The notes below the pieces were generated by a model. That model did not search any database and was not told where the DNA came from. It worked only from the letters and a program-made list of their open reading frames with translations. From RI-92 sp037384645 (lineage in GTDB: Bacteria; Pseudomonadota; Gammaproteobacteria; UBA6429; Thiohalophilaceae), in contig JARRNT010000057.1 in assembly GCA_037384645.1 (NCBI GenBank), forward strand, positions 1 through 20,974: a DNA stretch of 20,974 nucleotides, read 5' to 3'. The position numbers and the translations under genes are program-made. Position 1 is the stretch's first letter. Every line of letters starts with the position of its first letter. Shown here piece by piece: positions 1-7,365 of the stretch.

Positions 1-1
1 G

Positions 2-46
2 GCCGGTGTCCGTATCGACCTGTCCGTCATCAAAGATATCAGCTGA
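2..46 (+). CDS. C-terminal tail of an upstream gene, probably a NUDIX hydrolase (NudJ-like)
   Basis: Only the last 14 codons are in the window; they read AGVRIDLSVIKDIS and end in TGA. The TGA shares its final A with the ATG of mnmA, so the two genes are translationally coupled. In many gammaproteobacteria the gene directly before mnmA is a NUDIX hydrolase of the NudJ type, whose C-terminus has a pattern like 'aG.RyPL'; the AGVRIDL here fits that loosely. The assignment rests mainly on gene order, because no NUDIX box is visible. Confidence 0.4.
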   Translation, partial: AGVRIDLSVIKDIS

Positions 47-1155
47 TGTCTCAGACAACGAATTCCGCGCCGATTATTGTTGGCATTTCCGGTGGGGTGG
101 ACTCCTCGGTCACCGCCATGCTGCTGAAACAGCAAGGCCGTGATGTGCGCGCCGTATTCATGAAAAACTGGGAAGGCGATGATACGGAAGAACACTGTAC
201 GGCAGAAGACGACCTTGCTGATGCCAGGAATGTCTGTCGGCAACTGGATATTCCGTTACAGGGAGTCAATTTTTCCGATCAATACTGGGATCGCGTGTTT
301 GCCTACTTTTTGCAGGAGTACGCCGCGGGTCGCACTCCTAACCCGGATGTGCTCTGCAACAAGGAAATCAAGTTTCGCGCCTTTCTCGATTATGCTCTGG
401 CGCAGGGTGCTGAGCAGATTGCGACAGGTCATTATGCCCGTTGCGAACGTCGTGATGGTGAGTATTGCCTGCTACGGGCCGCAGACACGGGTAAGGATCA
501 AACCTATTTCCTCTATACACTAAAGCAATCCCAGCTCGCACGCGTACTTTTTCCGATTGGGCATCTGGACAAACCGCAGGTACGTGAACTCGCTGCCCAA
601 AATGGATTGGTGACGCATAACAAAAAAGACAGTACCGGTATTTGCTTTATCGGTGAACGCGATTTCAAGGAATTCCTGCAGCGCTATTTGCCAGCTAAAC
701 CGGGACACATCCAGACAGTGGATGGCCAAACTATCGGCCGTCATGATGGTCTGATGTATTACACACGCGGCCAGCGCCAGGGCCTGAATATCGGGGGGCT
801 GGCGGGATTCGGACCCGAACCCTGGTATGTGGCAGATAAGGATCTGGCGAATAACATATTAATCGTCGTGCAAGGCCATGATCATATCCTGCTGATGGGT
901 AACTGGTTAGAAGCTGAACAACTGGAATGGGTATCAGATAATCCACCGGCCTTACCCTTGCGCTGCACGGCCAAGACTCGATATCGTCAGCACGATGCGC
1001 CGTGCACCATCACCGCAGTCAAGCAAGGCCGTGTCCGTGTTGTCTTTGATGAGCCGCAATGGGCCATTACTCTGGGGCAATCCGTTGTCTTTTATCTGGA
1101 TGACGTCTGTCTGGGCGGTGGTGTCATTGCGGCCACTGAAAAACTATTGAATTGA
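46..1155 (+). CDS. mnmA: tRNA-specific 2-thiouridylase MnmA
   Basis: MnmA transfers sulfur, delivered by the IscS/Tus relay, to C2 of uridine 34 in tRNA-Lys, -Glu and -Gln, using ATP to adenylate the base; it acts in the cytoplasm. The 369-residue length matches the family (E. coli 368). The PP-loop SGGVDSS is at residues 15-21. The nucleophilic Cys104 lies in CNKEIKF and the second catalytic Cys200 in GICFIGERDF, equivalent to E. coli Cys102 and Cys199. The C-terminal beta-barrel ends with the typical VCLGGG motif. Its ATG overlaps the preceding stop by one base, and hflD follows after 7 nt, so it sits inside an operon. Nothing is missing or unusual. Confidence 0.97.
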   Translation: MSQTTNSAPIIVGISGGVDSSVTAMLLKQQGRDVRAVFMKNWEGDDTEEHCTAEDDLADARNVCRQLDIPLQGVNFSDQYWDRVFAYFLQEYAAGRTPNPDVLCNKEIKFRAFLDYALAQGAEQIATGHYARCERRDGEYCLLRAADTGKDQTYFLYTLKQSQLARVLFPIGHLDKPQVRELAAQNGLVTHNKKDSTGICFIGERDFKEFLQRYLPAKPGHIQTVDGQTIGRHDGLMYYTRGQRQGLNIGGLAGFGPEPWYVADKDLANNILIVVQGHDHILLMGNWLEAEQLEWVSDNPPALPLRCTAKTRYRQHDAPCTITAVKQGRVRVVFDEPQWAITLGQSVVFYLDDVCLGGGVIAATEKLLN

Positions 1156-1162
1156 ACAGTGA

Positions 1163-1801
1163 ATGGAAAAACTACGAGACAAAACCCTGGCACTGGCTGG
1201 AATTTTTCAAAGCGCAAGCCTGGTGCATCAATTTGCCAATACGGGCACTCTGGATTTGCACGACATGACCACCTGTATCAGCAGCACCCTGGAACTCAAT
1301 CCGTTATCGACCCAATCCGTCTATGGCCGACTGGAGAACCTGCGCACCGGTCTGCATACGCTCATTCAATACCTGGGGGAACAACCCGGGCAACGGGATC
1401 CCAATGTTGCCAGGTATGTGATCAGCCTGTTGCACCTGCAACGTAAATTACGCAAGCGCGGTAAAATGCTGGATGAAATCGCTGAAGGTATTCAGCGTGC
1501 GAAAAAACAAAGCGAAATATTCGGCCTGACCCATGACAATGTCATTGCCAACCTGGCGGGTATATACGCGGATACGATCAGCACCATACCACCGAAGATC
1601 ATGGTCAGTGGCGACAGCAGCGTCTTGTCCAACCCGGATAATGCGAACAAGATCCGGGCAATCCTGCTGTCCGGGATCCGTTCGGCAGTATTGTGGGCAC
1701 AACTGGGCGGCAATCGCTGGCAGATCCTGTTCAAACGCCGCACCTTTATCGAGCAAGCGCGGCATCTGCTCGATAGCGAAATGAACCCGCAATTGCACTA
1801 A
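1163..1801 (+). CDS. hflD: High frequency lysogenization protein HflD homologue
   Basis: HflD is a mostly helical protein associated with the inner face of the cytoplasmic membrane. In E. coli it modulates phage lambda lysogeny through CII; its general cellular role is poorly defined. The 212-residue product matches the family length (E. coli 213) and conserved stretches: an N-terminal LALAGIFQSA segment, the 'LNPLSTQSVYG' region (residues about 48-58), and a C-terminal 'LLSGIRSAVLWAQLGG' block followed by a basic 'RWQILFKRR' stretch. The ATG at 1163 gives MEKLRDKT and follows the mnmA stop by 7 nt with no strong Shine-Dalgarno, consistent with coupling to mnmA. The order mnmA-hflD-(purB) is as in E. 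coli, except that acnA and a small gene lie before purB here. Confidence 0.93.
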   Translation: MEKLRDKTLALAGIFQSASLVHQFANTGTLDLHDMTTCISSTLELNPLSTQSVYGRLENLRTGLHTLIQYLGEQPGQRDPNVARYVISLLHLQRKLRKRGKMLDEIAEGIQRAKKQSEIFGLTHDNVIANLAGIYADTISTIPPKIMVSGDSSVLSNPDNANKIRAILLSGIRSAVLWAQLGGNRWQILFKRRTFIEQARHLLDSEMNPQLH

Positions 1802-1814
1802 GCGCAAAATCAAA

Positions 1815-1844
1815 TTCTCGCAAGCCGCGACAATTCGTTATAAT
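1815..1844 (+). promoter_or_regulatory. Candidate sigma-70 promoter for acnA
   Basis: A perfect -10 box TATAAT lies at 1839-1844, 52 bases before the acnA start, with a weak -35 candidate TTCTCG at 1815-1820 (spacing 18, 3 of 6 matches). The position immediately after the hflD stop suggests that acnA has its own transcript rather than reading only from mnmA-hflD. The -10 is convincing; the -35 is not. Confidence 0.45.
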
Positions 1845-1895
1845 CATGACTTTGTGGCACAAACGTCCACACAGCAAACGATGTAAGGAGTTTTC

Positions 1896-4556
1896 ATGGC
1901 TGACAGTTTCAAGTCTCGCAGCACGCTCAAGGTCGACGGCCAGTCCTATACGATTTACCGCCTCGATAAAATCAAGAACGCAGCGCGCCTGCCCTTCTCC
2001 CTGAAAATATTGCTGGAAAACCTCCTGCGCCATGAAGACGGCAAGGTCGTCAGCAAGGCCGATATTCAGGCACTTGCCAACTGGAAGGCCAAGGCCGAAC
2101 CGAGCAAGGAAATTGCCTTTACCCCGGCCCGCGTCCTGATGCAGGACTTCACCGGTGTCCCGGCCGTGGTCGACCTGGCGGCGATGCGTGACGCCATGCA
2201 GAAACTCGGTGGTGATCCGGAAAAGATTAACCCCCTGCAACCGGCCGAACTGGTCATCGACCACTCGGTGCAGGTGGACAAATTCGGCAGCGCCAGCGCC
2301 TTTGCCGAGAATGAAGAGCTGGAATACCAGCGCAATACCGAACGTTACAGCTTTCTCAAATGGGGCCAGAACGCCTTTTCCAACTTCAAGGTGGTGCCGC
2401 CGGAAACCGGCATCGTGCACCAGGTGAATCTGGAATACCTGGCCCGCACCGTATTCACGCGCGAGGATGGCAAACACAGCTATGCCTACCCGGACACCCT
2501 GGTCGGCACCGATTCGCATACCACCATGATCAACGGTCTGGGGGTGCTCGGCTGGGGCGTCGGTGGTATCGAGGCCGAAGCCGCCATGCTGGGCCAGCCT
2601 ATCTCCATGCTGATCCCCCAGGTCGTGGGGTTCCGCCTCAAGGGTGATCTGGCCGAAGGCGCCACTGCCACCGACCTGGTGCTGACTGTGGTGGAAATCC
2701 TGCGCCAGCATGGCGTGGTCGGCAAGTTCGTGGAGTTTTTCGGCGACGGCCTCGACCACCTGCCATTGGCGGATCGCGCCACCATCGCCAACATGGCCCC
2801 GGAATACGGGGCGACCTGCGGCATCTTCCCGATCGATGAGGAAACGCTCAATTACCTGCGTCTGTCCGGCCGTGACGAACAACAAATCCAGCTGGTGGAA
2901 GCCTATGCCAGGGCCCAGGGCATGTTCCGTGTCCACGGGCAAAAGCCGGCTGACTACAGCTCGGTCGTTGAACTGGACCTGGCCACGATCGAACCGAGCC
3001 TGGCCGGACCCAAGCGACCACAGGACCGGGTCCCCCTGCGCCAGGCCAAACCACTGTTTCTTTCCGCCCTCGATGGGCTGAAAAAAGAACGCGATATTGA
3101 ATCCAGGAGCCCGGTGGCTGCCACCATCAGGGGTCAGGCAACCGAACTCAAAGATGGCGCCGTCGTGATCGCGGCCATTACTTCCTGTACCAATACCTCA
3201 AACCCGACCGTGATGCTGGGCGCCGGCCTGGTCGCCAAAAAGGCCGTTGCCCTGGGACTCCAGGTTCAACCCTGGGTCAAGACCTCACTGGGTCCCGGCT
3301 CCCGGGTGGTAACCGAGTATCTGGAATCCGCCGGGTTAATGAATGATCTCAATACGCTGGGGTTCAATGTGGTCGGCTATGGCTGTACCACCTGTATCGG
3401 TAACTCCGGCCCGCTACCCCCTGAGGTGAGCCAGGCCATCAAGGACGGCAACCTGACGGTCTGTTCGGTCCTGTCGGGTAACCGTAACTTTGAAGGTCGG
3501 GTCCACGCCGAGGTACGCATGAATTACCTGGCTTCCCCTCCGCTGGTGGTGGCCTATGCCATTGCTGGGCGCATGGATATTGACCTGTATAACGAACCGC
3601 TGGCCCAGATCGATGGCCGCGATATCTACCTCAAGGATATCTGGCCCAGTCAGAAAGAGTTGCACGACGTCGTCATGCACCACGTTAACCGTGATCAGTT
3701 CAGCACGACTTATAAGTCTGTTTACCAGGGCACGGAACACTGGCAAAACCTGGCCGCCGGCGGTGGCAAGCAGTTCCAGTGGCAGGAGGATTCCACTTAC
3801 GTGCGCAACCCGCCCTATTTTGAAGGTATGCGCAAAGCCCCGGGGCAGTTGGCACCTATCTACGGCGCCCGGGTCCTGGCCCTGCTCGGCGACTCGGTCA
3901 CGACCGATCACATCTCCCCCGCCGGTGCCATCAAACAGGATAGCCCGGCGGGTCAATACCTGATGGCTCACGGAGTCGACCCCGCGGATTTCAACTCCTA
4001 CGGCTCACGTCGGGGCAACCATGAGGTCATGATGCGCGGGACCTTTGCCAATATCCGTCTGCGCAACCTGCTTGCGCCCGGGACCGAGGGTGGTGTGACC
4101 CTGCACCTGCCCAGCCAGGAGCAAATGTCGATCTATGACGCCGCAATGCGGTATCGGCAGGAGGGATTTCCGCTGATTATTCTGGCCGGCAAAGAATACG
4201 GCTCCGGCTCCTCCCGCGACTGGGCGGCCAAGGGACCCAACCTGCTGGGTGTTCGCGCCGTGATTGCCGAGAGCTACGAACGCATTCATCGTACCAACCT
4301 GGTTTGCATGGGTATTCTGCCCTTGCAATACAAAAATGGAGAAAATGCCCAAAAACTTGGTCTAACCGGGCATGAGGTTTTCAGCATTGAGGAACTGGGC
4401 GGCAAGATGCAAAAGCAACTGGCCGTTACTGCGGTTGCCCCGGACGGTAATAAGCGAAAGTTTACGGTCCTGGTCAGAATTGACACCCCACAGGAACTGG
4501 AATATTTCCGCCACGGCGGCATCCTGCCTTACGTCTTGCGGCAACTGGCCGCTTAA
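1896..4556 (+). CDS. acnA: Aconitate hydratase, AcnA type
   Basis: Aconitase isomerises citrate to isocitrate through cis-aconitate in the TCA and glyoxylate cycles, using a [4Fe-4S] cluster. The 886-residue length fits the AcnA/IRP1 class (E. coli AcnA 891). The three cluster ligands are Cys431 in SCTNTSNP and Cys497 and Cys500 in GCTTCIGNSG. The 'DSHTTMINGLGVLGWGVGG' region carries active-site residues, and 'EYGSGSSRDWAAKG' in the swivel domain carries the substrate-binding serines and arginine. A good Shine-Dalgarno, TAAGGAG at 1884-1890, precedes the ATG by 5 nt. AcnA-class enzymes are the stationary-phase or oxidative-stress form in enterics; that role is not shown here. Codon use is strongly biased towards C-ending codons, as in well-expressed genes. 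Several long overlapping reading frames in this gene are shadows of that bias. Confidence 0.97.
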   Translation: MADSFKSRSTLKVDGQSYTIYRLDKIKNAARLPFSLKILLENLLRHEDGKVVSKADIQALANWKAKAEPSKEIAFTPARVLMQDFTGVPAVVDLAAMRDAMQKLGGDPEKINPLQPAELVIDHSVQVDKFGSASAFAENEELEYQRNTERYSFLKWGQNAFSNFKVVPPETGIVHQVNLEYLARTVFTREDGKHSYAYPDTLVGTDSHTTMINGLGVLGWGVGGIEAEAAMLGQPISMLIPQVVGFRLKGDLAEGATATDLVLTVVEILRQHGVVGKFVEFFGDGLDHLPLADRATIANMAPEYGATCGIFPIDEETLNYLRLSGRDEQQIQLVEAYARAQGMFRVHGQKPADYSSVVELDLATIEPSLAGPKRPQDRVPLRQAKPLFLSALDGLKKERDIESRSPVAATIRGQATELKDGAVVIAAITSCTNTSNPTVMLGAGLVAKKAVALGLQVQPWVKTSLGPGSRVVTEYLESAGLMNDLNTLGFNVVGYGCTTCIGNSGPLPPEVSQAIKDGNLTVCSVLSGNRNFEGRVHAEVRMNYLASPPLVVAYAIAGRMDIDLYNEPLAQIDGRDIYLKDIWPSQKELHDVVMHHVNRDQFSTTYKSVYQGTEHWQNLAAGGGKQFQWQEDSTYVRNPPYFEGMRKAPGQLAPIYGARVLALLGDSVTTDHISPAGAIKQDSPAGQYLMAHGVDPADFNSYGSRRGNHEVMMRGTFANIRLRNLLAPGTEGGVTLHLPSQEQMSIYDAAMRYRQEGFPLIILAGKEYGSGSSRDWAAKGPNLLGVRAVIAESYERIHRTNLVCMGILPLQYKNGENAQKLGLTGHEVFSIEELGGKMQKQLAVTAVAPDGNKRKFTVLVRIDTPQELEYFRHGGILPYVLRQLAA

Positions 4557-4572
4557 GCATCCAGAAACTGCG

Positions 4573-4604
4573 ACCGGCAGCGGCGTTTATCGTCGACTGC
4601 CGGT
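4573..4604 (+). terminator. Stem-loop after acnA, possible terminator
   Basis: ACCGGCAG at 4573-4580 pairs with CTGCCGGT at 4597-4604. The inner bases CGGCG/CGTCG extend the stem by five pairs (one G-U) past a single bulged A, leaving a TTTAT loop. It starts 16 nt after the acnA stop. There is no T-tract afterwards (ATTGCTATCC), so it may be an mRNA 3'-end stabiliser or a Rho-dependent end rather than a true intrinsic terminator. Confidence 0.45.
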
Positions 4605-4639
4605 ATTGCTATCCCGATCACAACCGCAGTTAAAGCGCC

Positions 4640-4668
4640 TTGAACCTTAGCCGATACGCCTATATGTC
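4640..4668 (+). promoter_or_regulatory. Weak candidate promoter for the 63-codon gene
   Basis: TTGAAC at 4640-4645 (4 of 6) is followed after 17 bases by TATGTC at 4663-4668, with the overlapping TATATG at 4661-4666 as an alternative -10. It would start transcription about 30 nt before the GTG start at 4707. Support is limited to this consensus match. Confidence 0.3.
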
Positions 4669-4706
4669 AATCCCATGTCAGTAACAACTTGTTAAGGAGT
4701 CTAAGC

Positions 4707-4898
4707 GTGGAAAATCCAGTGTACGGCAGGCCCATAGGTACACACCTGGGTAAAACCATCTACGAAACCATCGAGTCAGAAGGACACAAATACGTGTTCG
4801 ATCGCCTCGCTGAATGTGATTATGAAGGCTGTCCCCTGGATCAGCTGGATAAAAACGAAGTGATGTTTCGCCCCGGCCTGATCTATCGCGCCGCCTGA
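4707..4898 (+). CDS. Small protein of unknown function (63 aa)
   Basis: I do not recognise a named family. The GTG start at 4707 is chosen because AAGGAG at 4694-4699 lies 7 nt upstream; an in-frame TTG at 4689 lies before that ribosome site and is unlikely. The protein is soluble and acidic with no signal peptide or membrane segment. It has a G-T-H-L-G-K-T-I-Y-E-T-I segment near residues 10-21, then HKYVFDRLAECDYEGCPLDQL with two cysteines five apart, and ends in FRPGLIYRAA. The strong ribosome site and coherent composition support a real gene. It stands alone between acnA and purB with about 140 nt on each side. The two cysteines are too few to argue for a metal site. Confidence 0.7.
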   Translation: MENPVYGRPIGTHLGKTIYETIESEGHKYVFDRLAECDYEGCPLDQLDKNEVMFRPGLIYRAA

Positions 4899-5039
4899 GA
4901 AAATCGGCGGGTATGAGCTAATCTAACTGGCTCACGCCTGCGCAAGCGATAAGCAAACTGCATCGGCGATGCATACGTCGCCCTGACTGAGCGAGAATGG
5001 TAGACTACCCGCCTGTTCAAAATAACAAGCGGATAGTCC

Positions 5040-6410
5040 ATGGAACTCTCGTCTCTCACAGCCATCTCCCCCGTTGACGGACGTTACGCCGGCCGCGTGG
5101 CCGAATTGCGTGACCTGTTCAGTGAATATGCCCTAATCAAACACCGCGTCATTGTAGAAATACGCTGGCTGCAACACATGGCGCAAACGCCGGCCATTGC
5201 AGAGGTTCCTGCATTTAGCCCGCATACACTGAAGATCCTTAATACCATTATTGATGACTTCAGCATCGAAGATGCCCAGCGTGTCAAGAACATTGAACGC
5301 ACCACCAATCACGATGTAAAGGCTGTTGAATATTTCCTGAAAGAAAAGACCGCCGGCAACGATGAGATTGCCAGAGTCAGTGAATTCTGGCATTTCGCCT
5401 GCACCTCGGAAGACATCAATAACCTGTCACATGCCCTGATGCTGATGACGGCGCGCAACCAGGTTTTGCTACCGCTGATGGACGAGCTCATCGCCAGTAT
5501 CCAGCATATTGCCGAGGCAAATACCGAGGTGCCCATGCTGGCCCATACCCACGGCCAACCTGCTTCCCCCACCACCATTGGCAAGGAGTTTGCCAACGTG
5601 GTGTTTCGCCTCAAGCGTCAGCGCGAACAGATAAAATCGGTCCCCATGCTGGGCAAGTTCAATGGTGCAGTCGGTAACTACAACGCACATACCGCGGCAT
5701 ATCCGCAAATCGACTGGCCGGCCGAGGCGAAGGCCTTTGTGAATTCCCTGGGCCTAGATTTCAACCCCATGACTATCCAGATCGAACCGCACGATTACAT
5801 GGCCGAATTTTTTCATGGCCTGGTACGTTTCAATAATATCGTACTCGATCTGAATCGTGATATCTGGACCTATATTGCCTTTGCCTATTTCAAGCAAAAG
5901 ACTGTCGCCGGTGAAGTCGGCTCTTCCACCATGCCCCACAAGGTTAACCCGATCGATTTCGAAAACTCCGAGGGCAACCTGGGGATTGCCAATGCGCTGT
6001 TCGATCATCTGGCCAACAAGCTGCCAGTATCCCGCATGCAGCGCGACCTCAGCGATTCCACCGTGTTACGTAACCTCGGTGTCGGTATCGCCCATGCGTT
6101 AATCGCCTATCACTCCACGCTCAAAGGGCTGGGCAAGCTGGAAGTAAACCATGAGCGCCTGCTGGCTGATCTGAATGATAACTGGGAAGTGCTGGCAGAA
6201 CCGATCCAGACGGTAATGCGGCGTTATGCTGTCCCCGAACCGTATGAGAAATTAAAGGCACTGACACGCGGCCAGCGTATCAGCAAGGAAAGCATGCAGC
6301 AATTTATCGAAACACTGGAGATACCGGACGCAGAGAAGGCGCGATTAAAAGAACTGACCCCGGCCGGGTATATTGGCCTGGCCATTTCACTCACCAGGTC
6401 TTCATCGTAA
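5040..6410 (+). CDS. purB: Adenylosuccinate lyase
   Basis: PurB catalyses two fumarate-releasing steps of purine synthesis: SAICAR to AICAR, and adenylosuccinate to AMP. Its 456 residues equal the E. coli length. The general acid His171 lies in HTHGQPASPTT, and the flexible signature loop GSSTMPHKVNP (from residue 294) carries the catalytic serine (Ser295/296); the loop continues into IDFENSEGN. The ATG at 5040 gives MELSSLTAISPVDGRY, the standard N-terminus. The ribosome site is weak. Two short stretches of this gene, 5749-5785 and 5830-5852, recur in the broken gene at 7014-7065. PurB itself is intact across both, so it is the donor. A GNAT gene follows after 4 nt. Confidence 0.97.
   Translation: MELSSLTAISPVDGRYAGRVAELRDLFSEYALIKHRVIVEIRWLQHMAQTPAIAEVPAFSPHTLKILNTIIDDFSIEDAQRVKNIERTTNHDVKAVEYFLKEKTAGNDEIARVSEFWHFACTSEDINNLSHALMLMTARNQVLLPLMDELIASIQHIAEANTEVPMLAHTHGQPASPTTIGKEFANVVFRLKRQREQIKSVPMLGKFNGAVGNYNAHTAAYPQIDWPAEAKAFVNSLGLDFNPMTIQIEPHDYMAEFFHGLVRFNNIVLDLNRDIWTYIAFAYFKQKTVAGEVGSSTMPHKVNPIDFENSEGNLGIANALFDHLANKLPVSRMQRDLSDSTVLRNLGVGIAHALIAYHSTLKGLGKLEVNHERLLADLNDNWEVLAEPIQTVMRRYAVPEPYEKLKALTRGQRISKESMQQFIETLEIPDAEKARLKELTPAGYIGLAISLTRSSS
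5749..5852 (+). repeat. Donor segments in purB copied into the gene at 6899-7366
   Basis: Two sub-segments are duplicated downstream: 5749-5785 (37 bases, encoding about GLDFNPMTIQIE) appears in reverse complement at 7029-7065, and 5830-5852 (23 bases, encoding NNIVLDL) appears in direct orientation at 7014-7036. Forty-four bases of purB between them are not copied. Both carry the octamer TCGATCTG, on opposite strands, which is where the copies join. Confidence 0.9.
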
Positions 6411-6414
6411 AAAC

Positions 6415-6837
6415 GTGTCCTACCGGATTGTTACAACCAGCTATCAACAGGACCAGACCGGCATCCAGGCAGTGAGACGCCGGGTTTTCATTGAAGAACA
6501 GGGAATCGATCCGACTGAAGAATGGGATGCTCATGATGTGAGCGCTATATTTAGCATCGCGCTTGATGACAGGGATCAGGCTATCGGTACCGCTCGGTTA
6601 CTCAAAGACGGGAAAATTGGGCGAATGGCCGTACTGCCGGAATATCGGCGCCAGGGCGTCGGCAGGGCAATATTGCAACATTTGCTGGCGATTGCCAGAC
6701 AACAGGGCTACACCCGCATCCAGTTATCCGCCCAACAAAGCGTCATCGCATTTTATGCCCAACAGGGGTTTGTGCCGATCGGTCCGCCACATGAGGAAGT
6801 CGGCATCCCGCATCAGAATATGCAGCTTATGCTCTAA
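6415..6837 (+). CDS. GNAT-family N-acetyltransferase (ElaA/YjcF-like)
   Basis: The product is about 140 residues if translation begins at GTG 6415, 4 nt after the purB stop. An ATG at 6373 in the same frame would overlap purB by 38 nt and is less likely. The sequence VLPEYRRQGVGRAIL is the GNAT motif A acetyl-CoA pyrophosphate-binding loop (R-R-Q-G-V-G). The early block 'VRRRVFIEEQGIDPTEEWD' and the late 'SVIAFYAQQGFVPIG' and 'EEVGIPHQNMQL' segments match the ElaA/YjcF branch, which has a conserved aGIPH near the C-terminus. The acceptor substrate is unknown. Its spacing suggests it is read with purB. In some related bacteria I recall this kind of GNAT domain next to or fused with the family of the next gene, which I cannot verify here. 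Confidence 0.85.
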   Translation: MSYRIVTTSYQQDQTGIQAVRRRVFIEEQGIDPTEEWDAHDVSAIFSIALDDRDQAIGTARLLKDGKIGRMAVLPEYRRQGVGRAILQHLLAIARQQGYTRIQLSAQQSVIAFYAQQGFVPIGPPHEEVGIPHQNMQLML

Positions 6838-6838
6838 T

Positions 6839-6867
6839 CTGGCAAGACCCTCAACATTTCTTATAAT
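6839..6867 (+). promoter_or_regulatory. Sigma-70 type promoter for the 6899-10019 gene group
   Basis: CTGGCA at 6839-6844 (4 of 6) is followed after exactly 17 bases by a perfect TATAAT at 6862-6867. Transcription would begin near 6874, giving a leader of about 25 nt with GGGAG at 6889-6893 before the ATG at 6899. It overlaps the end of the GNAT gene and separates that gene from the following group. Confidence 0.6.
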
Positions 6868-7013
6868 GTAATAGCATCCATTGCAAACGGGAGTCCATAT
6901 GCCTGAATGGTCAAGTTACAAACTTGGGGAACATTCGAACGACATCGCCATCGATACCAGCGAAGATAACCAGGCGGCCGCCGTGCACCTGGTCAACCAG
7001 GGTGATCGCAGTC

Positions 7014-7065
7014 TCAATAATATCGTACTCGATCTGGATAGTCATGGGGTTGAAATCTAGGCCCA
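7014..7065 (+). repeat. Chimeric purB patch: direct 23-base and inverted 37-base copies
   Basis: 7014-7036 is identical to 5830-5852, and 7029-7065 is identical to the reverse complement of 5749-5785. The two copies overlap at 7029-7036 (TCGATCTG). Comparison base by base gives mismatches immediately outside: 7013 against 5829, 7037 against 5853, 7028 against 5786 and 7066 against 5748. The in-frame TAG of the host gene falls inside the inverted copy. The pattern is that of a two-step template switch, or of a chimeric read in the assembly. Confidence 0.92.
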
Positions 7066-7066
7066 T

Positions 7067-7093
7067 ATCCGGATCCTGGTGATAGATCCGGAT
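7067..7093 (+). repeat. Perfect 9-bp inverted repeat beside the patch
   Basis: ATCCGGATC at 7067-7075 and GATCCGGAT at 7085-7093 are exact inverted repeats with a 9-base loop, beginning two bases after the right end of the purB-derived patch. Both arms are also coding (IRI...DPD), so the palindrome may be incidental, but a hairpin here could stall replication. Confidence 0.7.
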
Positions 7094-7365
7094 TACATCA
7101 TCAAGCACGGCCATCGATTGATTGAACTGGCTCGGCGGCTCACCAGCCACATGGAAATTCGCAAGGTCCACGAAGATTATTGTAACAACCCGGAATCCTA
7201 TCTGATTGTTGACAGACGTGGCCTGCTGCACCGCAAATTGGCAACACGTTATGAAGCCGTGGTGAATTTCAACAATCCCATGACCGCGACCGAGTTGCAT
7301 AATCAGTTCACCGAGATCTGGGATCGCAGCAAACAATACATGGATTTCAAAAGGCTTTATATCTG

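Noticed and set aside
1746..2942. A 398-codon open frame on the minus strand over the hflD end and acnA
   Set aside because: It overlaps acnA, whose cluster ligands and length are unambiguous. The frame is a by-product of the C-ending codon bias and matches no family I know.
4899..5039. purB promoter or PurR operator
   Set aside because: TAGACT at 5001-5006 has only a poor -35 (TCGCCC), and no convincing PurR palindrome is visible.
5749..7065. A dispersed repeat family or mobile element linking purB and the broken gene
   Set aside because: The matching pieces are coding purB sequence in two orientations with no terminal repeats or target duplication, which fits template switching rather than transposition.
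6911..7336. A 141-codon open frame on the minus strand across the broken gene
   Set aside because: It contains a PurB-like peptide (GLDFNPMTIQIE), but only because the inverted purB copy happens to be in the original frame. The plus strand carries the family-like motifs on both sides of the patch.
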